Source: Candidatus Gastranaerophilales bacterium
GTDB taxonomy: Bacteria > Cyanobacteriota > Vampirovibrionia > Gastranaerophilales > Gastranaerophilaceae
Reading direction: 5' to 3'
DNA length: 61,911 nucleotides
Assembly: GCA_947630535.1 (NCBI GenBank)
Contig: CANRHZ010000006.1
Location: forward strand, 1 to 61,911
Position numbers and translations under genes: made by a program. Positions 45,501-53,759 of the stretch are shown piece after piece; position 1 is the stretch's first letter, and the number at the start of each line of letters is the position of its first letter. Below the pieces are notes generated by a model that saw only the letters and a program-made list of their open reading frames with translations, made no database searches and was not told where the DNA came from.

Positions 45501-45667
45501 GAAACGTCGTAGTGGTCTTTAAAATTACCCTTAACTTTGCCTGATATAGTGGTATCTTTTGTTATAATATCCGATACCAGACCTTTTTGGAAACATTCAT
45601 ACCCCCTGCGCCAACTGCCGGGTTTTGATAAGTCTTTAATATATTTGTTATTAAAATCGTACTTCAC
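42500..45667 (-). CDS. SNF2-family ATPase with N-terminal SWIM zinc finger
   Basis: A 1055-residue protein. The SWIM motif ([12 protein letters not shown], about 67-80) lies near the N-terminus, then a long middle part of the bacterial SNF2 type, then the motor. The motor has [14 protein letters not shown] (Walker A), LDESQNIKN (the DExx box, here DESQ), [16 protein letters not shown], and the second RecA lobe with [32 protein letters not shown] and [12 protein letters not shown]. Bacterial SWIM-SNF2 proteins act as double-stranded DNA translocases in repair or transcription; the precise task is unknown. The start codon is GTG 45667. Confidence 0.9.
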   Translation of the reverse strand: [1055 protein letters not shown]

Positions 45668-45819
45668 AATAAATTAATAAAGTTGTAACTGAAATAAAAA
45701 GTTAAAATCTTAAATGTGAAATTTTTTATGTTTACACTCGAAATTAACTATAAGATAATTCTACCAAAAACCTATATAAATGCAAGGGTTTTTTCATATA
45801 AAAATTGTACACAAAACAC

Positions 45820-45847
45820 TTGCTTTTTATTCTTTATGTTCTATAAT
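45820..45847 (+). promoter_or_regulatory. Probable adhE promoter
   Basis: TTGCTT (45820-45825) and a perfect TATAAT (45842-45847) are 16 bases apart. The transcription start would fall near 45854, inside the putative Rex operator. Confidence 0.65.
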
Positions 45848-45851
45848 GTAT

Positions 45852-45870
45852 TTGTGAAATTAATCACGAA
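45852..45870 (+). promoter_or_regulatory. Putative Rex operator upstream of adhE
   Basis: TTGTGAAATTAATCACGAA is an inverted repeat with the arm length and six-base TTGTGA-to-TCACAA spacing of known Rex sites (TTGTGAAnnnnTTCACAA), with two deviations in the right half. It covers the predicted transcription start of adhE. The rex gene itself follows adhE. Confidence 0.6.
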
Positions 45871-45907
45871 TAATATAAAATATGAACTATAAAGGAGAAT
45901 CACTCAA

Positions 45908-48562
45908 ATGGCATCTCAAGACAAATGTGCATGTGAATGCAAACAAGAAACGGTTGAAGAAAGAAAACCCGTTACATGTGCTGAAGATTTTGAAGAAATG
46001 ATTGTTCAAGTTCATGAAGCGCAAAGAAAATACGCTACATATACTCAAGAACAGGTGGATAAAATCTTCAAAGCAGCAGCGCTTGCCGCAAACAAGGCAA
46101 GAATACCTTTGGCTAAAATGGCCGCCGAAGAATCAGGCATGGGCATTGTGGAGGACAAAGTTATTAAAAACCACTTTGCATCCGAATACATTTATAACAA
46201 ATTCAAAGATACAAAAACTTGCGGAATACTTTCCGAGGACAGAGTTAACGGAATAAAAAAGGTGGCTGAGCCCCTGGGTGTTATTGCAGGTATCGTCCCC
46301 ACTACAAACCCGACTTCAACTGCAATATTTAAATCTTTGATTGCGCTTAAAACAAGAAACGCAATTATATTCTCACCCCACCCCAGAGCCAAAAATTCTA
46401 CCATTGCCGCAGCAAAAATCGTTTTGGATGCTGCCGTTAAAGCCGGTGCTCCGAAAAACATTATAAGCTGGATTGATACCCCTACAATTGAACTTTCCGG
46501 TCTTTTAATGAAGCATCCTAAAATTGATGCAATATTGGCTACGGGCGGCCCCGGCATGGTTAAGGCCGCATATTCATCAGGCAAACCCGCCTTAGGTGTA
46601 GGCTCGGGCAATACTCCCGCCGTTATTGATGAAACTGCCGATATTCAAATGGCCGTTTCTTCGATATTAATGTCTAAAACTTTTGATAACGGTATGATTT
46701 GTGCATCGGAACAATCGGTTATAGCTCTTGATGAAGTCTATGATAAGGTTAAACAAGAGCTTCAATACAGAGGCGCTTATATTTTAAGCAAGGAAGAAGC
46801 CGATAAGGTTGCAAAAATCATCCTTGTAGACAGAGGCGGACAGACGGCGGTTAACCCCGCAATAGTCGGACAAAAAGCTTCGAAAATTGCTGAAATTGCA
46901 GGAATAAAAGTTCCCGAGGATGCTAAAGTTCTTATAGGGGAAGAAAAAGAAGTGGCGATTGAAAATCCTTTTGCCCATGAAAAACTTTCTCCGATTTTGG
47001 CATTATACAGAGCAAAAGATTTTAACAGTGCCGTTGACATGGCTCATGACCTTGTTATACTTGGCGGTGCAGGTCATACATCAGTTTTATATACTGATGA
47101 AAGAAAACAGGAAAGAATTAACCTGTTTGCAACAAAGCTTCCTACGGGCAGAATACTGATTAATTCTCCCTCATCTCAAGGCGGTATTGGTGATTTATAC
47201 AACTTCAGATTAGAGCCCTCGCTTACGCTCGGATGCGGTTCGTGGGGCGGCAATTCCGTCAGCGAGAACGTCGGTGTTAAACACTTATTAAACTACAAAA
47301 CCGTTGCCGAAAGGAGAGAAAATATGCTTTGGTTTAGAGTTCCGCCTAAAGTTTACTTCAAAAGAGGAGCTACGGATTTAGCCCTCAGAGAATTAAAAGG
47401 CAAACAAAGGGCGTTTATTGTAACGGACAGATTTTTGTTTGATTCCGGTGCGGTTTCAAATATAACAAAACCTCTGGAAGAAATCGGAATAGACTATCAA
47501 ATTTTCTTTGATGTTAAGCCCGACCCTACTCTTTCAACCATAAACGAGGCTATGCAAATGGTTAACGTTTATAAACCTGATGTTATCATTGCTCTTGGCG
47601 GCGGTTCACCGATTGATGCCGCTAAAATTATCTGGCTTCAATACGAACAACCCGAATTATCTTTTGAAGATATTGCAATGAGATTTATGGATATCAGAAA
47701 AAGAATTTGTATGCCTCCAAAACTTGGTGCAAAGGCTACAATGGTTGCAATTCCCACCACATCAGGTACGGGTTCTGAAGTTACACCTTTTGCCGTTATT
47801 ACGGACGATAAAACGCACATTAAATACCCGATTGCAGATTATTGCCTCACACCTGATATGTCAATTATTGATGCCAACTTTGTAGATACAATGCCAAAGG
47901 GTCTTACGGCTGCATCAGGTATTGATGCTCTGACCCACGCTCTTGAAGCATACGTTTCAAGTATGGCAACAAACTTTACAAACTCTCCCGCACTTGAGGC
48001 TGCTAAACTTATATTCAGGTATCTTCCCCGTTCTTATGCAAACGGCAAGGATGATCCTATTGCAAGAGAAAAAATACACTACGCTTCATGCCTTGCAGGT
48101 ATGGCATTTGCAAACGCATTTCTTGGTGTGTGCCATTCAATGGCGCATAAACTTGGTGCCGCATTCAACGTGCCCCACGGCCTTGCAAATGCATTTTTAA
48201 TCAATCAGGTAATAAGATATAACGCAACCGATTGTCCTAAAAAACAGGCTACATTCCCTCAGTATAAATTCCCGAATGCTAAAGCTAAATACGGACAGGT
48301 TGTTGACAACCTCGGTCTTGGCGGGAAAGATGACGATGAGAAAGTCGAAATCTTGCTTGAAGCAATTACTCAACTCAAAAAAGACCTCAATATACCGCTA
48401 TCAATAAAAGATTGGGGCATAACCGAAGAACAGTTTTATGGAAAACTGGATGAGCTTGTTGAGCTTGCATTTGATGACCAATGCACGGGCGCAAACCCTG
48501 TTTACCCCTTAATGGAAGAAATCAAACAAATGTACATTAAGGCATTTAACGGTGAATACTAA
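45908..48562 (+). CDS. adhE: Bifunctional acetaldehyde-CoA/alcohol dehydrogenase
   Basis: The 884-residue fusion enzyme reduces acetyl-CoA to acetaldehyde and then to ethanol with two NADH, and forms spirosomes in other bacteria. The N-terminal aldehyde dehydrogenase has GVIAGIVPTTNPTST, ATGGPGMVKAAYSSGKPA and the catalytic Cys in NGMICASEQ. The C-terminal iron-dependent alcohol dehydrogenase has GGGSPIDAAKIIW, TTSGTGSEVTPFAVI, and the iron ligands around CHSMAHKLGAAFNVPHG. AAAGGAG lies ahead of ATG 45908. The N-terminus carries a Cys-rich CACECKQE. It is followed by a strong terminator and rex. It marks ethanol fermentation. Confidence 0.97.
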   Translation: MASQDKCACECKQETVEERKPVTCAEDFEEMIVQVHEAQRKYATYTQEQVDKIFKAAALAANKARIPLAKMAAEESGMGIVEDKVIKNHFASEYIYNKFKDTKTCGILSEDRVNGIKKVAEPLGVIAGIVPTTNPTSTAIFKSLIALKTRNAIIFSPHPRAKNSTIAAAKIVLDAAVKAGAPKNIISWIDTPTIELSGLLMKHPKIDAILATGGPGMVKAAYSSGKPALGVGSGNTPAVIDETADIQMAVSSILMSKTFDNGMICASEQSVIALDEVYDKVKQELQYRGAYILSKEEADKVAKIILVDRGGQTAVNPAIVGQKASKIAEIAGIKVPEDAKVLIGEEKEVAIENPFAHEKLSPILALYRAKDFNSAVDMAHDLVILGGAGHTSVLYTDERKQERINLFATKLPTGRILINSPSSQGGIGDLYNFRLEPSLTLGCGSWGGNSVSENVGVKHLLNYKTVAERRENMLWFRVPPKVYFKRGATDLALRELKGKQRAFIVTDRFLFDSGAVSNITKPLEEIGIDYQIFFDVKPDPTLSTINEAMQMVNVYKPDVIIALGGGSPIDAAKIIWLQYEQPELSFEDIAMRFMDIRKRICMPPKLGAKATMVAIPTTSGTGSEVTPFAVITDDKTHIKYPIADYCLTPDMSIIDANFVDTMPKGLTAASGIDALTHALEAYVSSMATNFTNSPALEAAKLIFRYLPRSYANGKDDPIAREKIHYASCLAGMAFANAFLGVCHSMAHKLGAAFNVPHGLANAFLINQVIRYNATDCPKKQATFPQYKFPNAKAKYGQVVDNLGLGGKDDDEKVEILLEAITQLKKDLNIPLSIKDWGITEEQFYGKLDELVELAFDDQCTGANPVYPLMEEIKQMYIKAFNGEY

Positions 48563-48567
48563 TTATA

Positions 48568-48603
48568 AAATGCCCTTATGAAATTCATAAGGGCATTTTT
48601 TTA
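48568..48603 (+). terminator. Strong terminator between adhE and rex
   Basis: AAATGCCCTTATG and CATAAGGGCATTT form a perfect 13-bp stem with a 5-base loop and a following T run. It begins about six bases after the adhE stop and separates it from rex, which starts at 48613. Confidence 0.9.
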
Positions 48604-48612
48604 GCTTGTTTT

Positions 48613-49236
48613 ATGGAAAAAATATCGGATAAAGTTATAGGCAGATTAACCCAATATCATTCCATACTGGGTGACTGTATTAAAAACAACATAATGACTG
48701 TGACATCTTCTGTTCTTGCGCAGCTTCTCAAAATTGATGATTCGCAAGTCAGAAAGGATATTTCAATGCTTAATAATGCGGGAAAATCTCGTGTCGGTTA
48801 CGATTCAATTAAGCTAAAAGAAACAATTGAAAAAACTTTAGGGTTTTCAAACCCGAAAAATGCGTTTATAATCGGTGCAGGTAATTTGGGTTCCGCTCTT
48901 GCCAAATATAACGGGTTTGAAGATTACGGCCTTAGCGTTCTTGCACTTTTTGATATAGATAAAAATAAAATCGGAACAAAAATAAATTCTAAACCTGTAT
49001 TTGATATTAAAGATTTGCCCTACTATACAAAAGATATGAATGTCGAAATCGGAATTTTAACCATCCCTGCCGATTTTGCTCAGGAAATTGCGGATTATGC
49101 CGTGAAATCAAAAATAAAATATATATGGAATTTTTCTCCCAAGGTTTTAAATCTCCCTTCAGATATTGAAGTTTGGAATGAAAACCTTATGGGAAACTTT
49201 TTGCAGTTTTCATATAAAATTTCAAAGAATTCTTAA
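48613..49236 (+). CDS. rex: Redox-sensing transcriptional repressor Rex
   Basis: A 207-residue protein with an N-terminal winged helix (LTQYHSILGDCI, VTSSVLAQLLKIDDSQVRKDI) and a Rossmann domain with FIIGAGNLGSALA that senses the NADH/NAD+ ratio. High NADH releases Rex from DNA and turns on fermentative genes. The putative operator at 45852 upstream of adhE completes the circuit. Transcription must come from read-through of the adhE terminator or a promoter within it. The TAA stop overlaps that of the convergent permease (TTAA). Confidence 0.93.
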   Translation: MEKISDKVIGRLTQYHSILGDCIKNNIMTVTSSVLAQLLKIDDSQVRKDISMLNNAGKSRVGYDSIKLKETIEKTLGFSNPKNAFIIGAGNLGSALAKYNGFEDYGLSVLALFDIDKNKIGTKINSKPVFDIKDLPYYTKDMNVEIGILTIPADFAQEIADYAVKSKIKYIWNFSPKVLNLPSDIEVWNENLMGNFLQFSYKISKNS

Positions 49237-50750
49237 TTTTCTTTTCTCATTTTCGGATAACAGTATACGAAATAAATTATTATCCCAAGCACTATCCACA
49301 AGGGAAACAATATTGCGCTTGTTCCAAGGTTAAGCAGGGAATATGCCATAAGTCCGCCGCAAAAAAGCACCCCTAAAATCGGAAACAGGGGGATAAAAGG
49401 AACCTTGAAGGGCCTTCTTCTGTTGGGTTCGACTTTTCTTAAAATTAAAACCGCTATACAAACAATGGTGAATGAAGTAAATGTTCCAAAGTTGCACAGT
49501 TCCGCCGACACGTTTAAATCCATAAACAGTGCCCCGATTGCAACCAAAATCCCGGATACCCATGTTATAATATGCGGAGTGGAGTATTTAGGGTGTATTT
49601 CCTGAAATTTTTTGGGTAAAAAACCGTCCCTGCTCATTGCGTATAAAATTCTTGTTGTTCCGAGCTGATAAACAAGAAGAACGGATGTAAGCCCGGCAAG
49701 CGCTCCTATTGAGATTAATCCCGCAACCCAATTGTTCCCCGTTGAGCTCATGGCGGCAGAAATTGGTGCCATAATGTTTATTTCGCTTATGGGAACAATC
49801 CCTGTTAAAACGAGTGCGGTTATAATATAGATTATTGTGCATATCACAAGAGTTCCGATTAAACCCCTCGGGAGGTTTCTTTGGGGCTTTTTTGTTTCCT
49901 CGGCTGCGGTTGATATTGCATCAAATCCGACATAAGCAAAGAAAATTATAAATGCGCCCGAAATTATTCCATGCCAGCCGTTGGGGGCAAATGGCGTCCA
50001 GTTTTCGGGTTTAATATAATGCAGACCGGCAAATATAAATAAAAATATAACGGCTAACTTTATAAATACCATAACTGCCGCAGTTTTAGCGGATTCATTT
50101 ATCCCTCTTACAAGAAGAATTGTAATTATTATAATTAACAGAATTGAGGGAAGATTGATTGCAAAAGGTATACAGTTAAATAACAAAGGAATGTGATCGT
50201 TTGGGTTTAAGCCCATATTTTGATAGATTGAAACTGCGGTTCTATAGTCGTTTACAAGATAAACGGGGGGATTTACCGCCCATGACGGTAAAATATGAGA
50301 AAAGCCTTTTAAAAATTCAAGGAAATATCCGCTCCAAGCGGATGCCACAGTAATATTTCCTATTGCATATTCAAGCATCAAAATCCAGCCTATCATCCAT
50401 GCCATAAATTCACCCATTGTGGCATAGGTATACGTATATGAACTTCCTGCCACAGGCATCATTGATGCAAATTCGGAATAACAAAGGGCCGAAAACAAAC
50501 AAGCAAACATTGCAATAATCATTGAAATGACTAAAGCGGGGCCGGCTCCTACTGATTCGGGGCCTCCTGCTGCAGCTACCCCTATTATGGTAAAGATGCC
50601 CGTTCCTATGACGGCACCAATTCCAAGCATAATAAGGTCAAACACACCAAGAGTCTTTTTTAATTTTGCTTCTCTTGCGGTTTGCAAAATTTCATCGGGT
50701 GTCTTTTTGGATAGAATGTTATTTTTAAATTCGCTCAGGTTAAAACTCAT
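49233..50750 (-). CDS. APC-superfamily amino acid permease (second of tandem pair)
   Basis: A 505-residue protein with about twelve membrane helices. It carries the APC substrate motif GIGAVIGTGIFTIIGVAAA in TM1 and EFASMMPVAGSSYTYTYATMGE, and resembles the cationic amino acid transporter (CAT/YfnA) branch. It is clearly paralogous to the upstream gene at 50762-52339 over its full length, so a tandem duplication. The gap between the two is 11 bases. Substrate unknown. Confidence 0.88.
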   Translation of the reverse strand: MSFNLSEFKNNILSKKTPDEILQTAREAKLKKTLGVFDLIMLGIGAVIGTGIFTIIGVAAAGGPESVGAGPALVISMIIAMFACLFSALCYSEFASMMPVAGSSYTYTYATMGEFMAWMIGWILMLEYAIGNITVASAWSGYFLEFLKGFSHILPSWAVNPPVYLVNDYRTAVSIYQNMGLNPNDHIPLLFNCIPFAINLPSILLIIIITILLVRGINESAKTAAVMVFIKLAVIFLFIFAGLHYIKPENWTPFAPNGWHGIISGAFIIFFAYVGFDAISTAAEETKKPQRNLPRGLIGTLVICTIIYIITALVLTGIVPISEINIMAPISAAMSSTGNNWVAGLISIGALAGLTSVLLVYQLGTTRILYAMSRDGFLPKKFQEIHPKYSTPHIITWVSGILVAIGALFMDLNVSAELCNFGTFTSFTIVCIAVLILRKVEPNRRRPFKVPFIPLFPILGVLFCGGLMAYSLLNLGTSAILFPLWIVLGIIIYFVYCYPKMRKEN

Positions 50751-50761
50751 ACTTATTTCCC

Positions 50762-52339
50762 TTAATCGTTTTTCCTGAGCTCTTTATAACTGTATCCGAA
50801 GTAAAATAGTGTGCCCAAAACAATCCACAAGGGGAATAAGAACCTTGAGGTTGTAAGAAACTTCATTGAATAGAACATAAGAAAACTGCAACAAATTATC
50901 CCAAATAAAGGAAACCACGGTGAAAAAGGAACTTTATAAGGGCGGGGGCGCAAGGGGTCTTTATACCTTAAAATCAAGACCGCTACGCAAACAATTATAA
51001 AAGATGTAAAGGTTCCAAAATTGCACAGTTCCGCTGCCGTTGAGATATTTAAAAAGGTTGAACCCATAATACAGATAATAGCAACCATAATGGTGATAAT
51101 GTGCGGAGTTTTAAACTTTTTGTGCACGGTTTTTAAACTTTGAGGGAAAAAGCCGTCCCTTGTCATGGCATATAAAATCCTTGTTGCAGCAAGCATTAAT
51201 ACAAGAAGAACGGAAGTAAGCCCCGTAAGTGCGCCGATTGAAATTAAACCCGCTATCCAATCCTGTCCCACGGAGGATATTGCATGGGCTATGGGTGCTT
51301 GTATGTCTATTTGATTCATAGGAATCATCCCGCATAAAACAAGCGCCACAAGAACATATATAATAGTACATGTTCCAAGCGAGCCTATAATGCCAATCGG
51401 AAGGTTTTTTTGCGGATTTTTTGTTTCTTCGGCTGCGGTTGCAATTGCATCAAAGCCAATATATGCAAAAAAGATAATGAATGCGCCCATAAATATTCCC
51501 TGAAATCCGTTCGGGGCAAATGGTGTCCAATTTTCAGGTTTTATATAAAATGCGCCCGTTATTAAAAACAGTGCTATTACTGTCATTTTTATTAACACCA
51601 TAACACCTGCCATTTTTGTGGATTCTTTAATCCCCTTTATTAAAATTGACATTATAATAAGGGTAATTACAATACCCGGCATGTTTAAAGATATCGGTAT
51701 ATTGAACAGGTGCGGAATATTTACTTCGGGATTTAACCCTTGGCTAAGAAGCGTTTTTGATGCACTTCCATAGTCTTGAATAAGCCAGATAGGCGGGTTT
51801 GTAATGTAAGAGGGTAAATACTTTGAAAACCCTTGCAAAAATTGTATGAAATATCCTGTCCATGCGGATGCAACGGCAATATAACCGACAAGATATTCAA
51901 GCATCAAAACCCAACCCACAATCCATGCTAAAAATTCTCCCATGGTTGCATAAGTATATAAATACGCAGAGCCCGCCACAGGTATCATGGATGCAAACTC
52001 GGAATAGCACATAGCGGAAAACACGCATGCTAAGGAAGCTAAAATCATTGAAATAATTAAAGCGGGGCCTGCTCCTACCGATTCGGGGCCTCCGGCTGCG
52101 GCTATACCCACTACGGTAAAAATCCCCGAGCCTATAATTGCGCCAACCCCCAGTATAATAAGGTCAAATGCTCCGAGAGTTTTATTTAAGCCGGCCGACT
52201 TTGCGGCATTAATCATATCGTCAGGCTTTTTTGTTTTTAACATATTTTTCCCGATTATAAAGAGTGATTTTACCTCTTTTTTGTCGAGCTTTATATTTTC
52301 AGATAAGTTGTCTAACCCCTGAATTTCTTTTTCTTCCAT
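50762..52339 (-). CDS. APC-superfamily amino acid permease (first of tandem pair)
   Basis: This 525-residue, twelve-helix permease has GVGAIIGSGIFTVVGIAAA, EFASMIPVAGSAYLYTYATMGE and AFIIFFAYIGFDAIATAAEETKNPQ. It differs from its downstream paralogue mainly at a charged N-terminal extension of about 20 residues and in the outer loops. AAGGA lies seven bases before ATG 52339. It starts 14 bases after glyQ on the same strand, so it is probably cotranscribed with glycyl-tRNA synthetase alpha. Substrate unknown; the context suggests a small neutral amino acid, but that is inference. Confidence 0.88.
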   Translation of the reverse strand: MEEKEIQGLDNLSENIKLDKKEVKSLFIIGKNMLKTKKPDDMINAAKSAGLNKTLGAFDLIILGVGAIIGSGIFTVVGIAAAGGPESVGAGPALIISMILASLACVFSAMCYSEFASMIPVAGSAYLYTYATMGEFLAWIVGWVLMLEYLVGYIAVASAWTGYFIQFLQGFSKYLPSYITNPPIWLIQDYGSASKTLLSQGLNPEVNIPHLFNIPISLNMPGIVITLIIMSILIKGIKESTKMAGVMVLIKMTVIALFLITGAFYIKPENWTPFAPNGFQGIFMGAFIIFFAYIGFDAIATAAEETKNPQKNLPIGIIGSLGTCTIIYVLVALVLCGMIPMNQIDIQAPIAHAISSVGQDWIAGLISIGALTGLTSVLLVLMLAATRILYAMTRDGFFPQSLKTVHKKFKTPHIITIMVAIICIMGSTFLNISTAAELCNFGTFTSFIIVCVAVLILRYKDPLRPRPYKVPFSPWFPLFGIICCSFLMFYSMKFLTTSRFLFPLWIVLGTLFYFGYSYKELRKND

Positions 52340-52353
52340 TGTTATTCCTTCGA

Positions 52354-53229
52354 CTATTTTTTAAGAAGCGGATAGTTCAGCTTTTCTCTTTGCTTGACAT
52401 ACAATTTGGCAACTTCAGATGCCATTTTTCTTACTCTGTTTATGTAGTTTATTCTCTCATCTTTACTTATTGAGCCTCTAGCATCAAGCAAGTTGAATGT
52501 ATGTGAACATTTTAAAACCCAATCGTAAGCGGGAAGCACAATTTCGGATTCTATACAAGAATAACTTTCCGCTTCCGCCAAGTCAAAAAGTTCAAAAAGC
52601 CTTTTTGGGTTTGAGTATTCAAAGTTATACTTTGACTGTTCAATTTCGTTTTGAAGATAAATATCTCCGTATTTTAATTTGTTGTTCCACATAACATCAT
52701 ATACGGAATCAACATTTTGAAGATACATAGCTATTCTTTCAAGCCCGTATGTAATTTCAAGCGCAACGGGTTTTACTTCTATTCCTCCGACCTGTTGAAA
52801 ATATGTAAACTGGGTAATTTCCATACCGTCAAGCCAAACTTCCCAGCCGACACCGGCTGCACCTAAAGTCGGAGATTCCCAATTGTCCTCAACAAACCTT
52901 ACATCATGTTTTAATAAATCAATCCCCATAGCTTCAAGAGATTTTAAATATATGCCTTGAGCATCATCCGGAGAGGGTTTTAAGATAACCTGATATTGAA
53001 AATAGTGTCCGAGCCTGTTGGGATTTTCCCCGTATCTGGCATCCGTGGGGCGCCTGCATGGTTCTACCATTGCCGTAGAATAAGGTTCAGGCCCCAATGC
53101 CCTTAAAAAAGTGGCAGGGTTCATTGTGCTTGCACCCTTTTCGATATCGTACGGCTGCTGAATTATACAACCGTAATCGGACCAATATTTAGAAAGATTT
53201 AAAATTAATTCCTGAAATGTAAGTGCCAT
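52354..53229 (-). CDS. glyQ: Glycyl-tRNA synthetase alpha subunit
   Basis: The 291-residue class II catalytic subunit of the alpha2beta2 enzyme that charges tRNA-Gly. It is nearly invariant: [58 protein letters not shown] and [14 protein letters not shown]. The beta subunit gene glyS does not follow; two permease genes do. Split glyQ and glyS loci are usual in cyanobacteria as far as I recall. ispF lies 45 bases upstream on the same strand. Confidence 0.96.
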   Translation of the reverse strand: MALTFQELILNLSKYWSDYGCIIQQPYDIEKGASTMNPATFLRALGPEPYSTAMVEPCRRPTDARYGENPNRLGHYFQYQVILKPSPDDAQGIYLKSLEAMGIDLLKHDVRFVEDNWESPTLGAAGVGWEVWLDGMEITQFTYFQQVGGIEVKPVALEITYGLERIAMYLQNVDSVYDVMWNNKLKYGDIYLQNEIEQSKYNFEYSNPKRLFELFDLAEAESYSCIESEIVLPAYDWVLKCSHTFNLLDARGSISKDERINYINRVRKMASEVAKLYVKQREKLNYPLLKK

Positions 53230-53274
53230 AACTTTTGAATAGTACTACAAGTATAATTATTTTACAAGTGTATT

Positions 53275-53757
53275 TTATACATTCTTAATATTATCTACAA
53301 GGCAGATTGCTTGGGCTTCAATGCTTTTTTCTTCCCCTGCGGAATCTTGTCCTTCTTTTGTTTTTGCTTTAATTGAAACTTTATTTTTATCTATTTTAAG
53401 AGCATTTGAAATATTTTTTTTCATATCTTCTTTATATAAAGATAATTTTGGTTTTTGGCATATTATGTTGGTATCTATATTTATAATTTCATACCCTTTT
53501 TCATTTAATATTTTTCCCGTTTCAATTAAGAGTTCAATACTGTCTTTATTTTTATATTCAGGGTCACTATCGGGGAAGTGTTCTCCTATATCCTTCTCCC
53601 CTATTGCGCCAAAAATTGAATCTATTATTGCATGAATAAGAACGTCTGCATCCGAGTGCCCCAAAAGTCCTTTTGTATGAGGGATATTAACCCCGCCTAT
53701 AATCAGGGCTCTGTTATCCGTCAGTTTGTGTATATCGTATCCTAAACCTACTCTCAT
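53275..53757 (-). CDS. ispF: 2-C-methyl-D-erythritol 2,4-cyclodiphosphate synthase
   Basis: A 160-residue enzyme of the non-mevalonate isoprenoid pathway. Metal ligands are visible in GLGYDIHK (Asp8, His10) and the His of GLLGHSDADVLIHAIID; IGEHFPDSDPEYK is also typical. The ATG is two bases beyond the stop of the upstream HAD gene, with AAGGA in that gene's last codons, so the two are coupled. Confidence 0.95.
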   Translation of the reverse strand: MRVGLGYDIHKLTDNRALIIGGVNIPHTKGLLGHSDADVLIHAIIDSIFGAIGEKDIGEHFPDSDPEYKNKDSIELLIETGKILNEKGYEIINIDTNIICQKPKLSLYKEDMKKNISNALKIDKNKVSIKAKTKEGQDSAGEEKSIEAQAICLVDNIKNV

Positions 53758-53759
53758 TT

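Noticed and set aside
45720-45760. Second Rex-like inverted repeat (GTGAAA ... TTTACAC) upstream of adhE
   Set aside because: The spacing between half-sites does not fit Rex operators and the arms match only partly.
49233-52339. Tandem permeases as an assembly duplication artefact
   Set aside because: The two genes differ throughout at protein and DNA level and have different N-termini and ribosome binding sites, so they are true paralogues.
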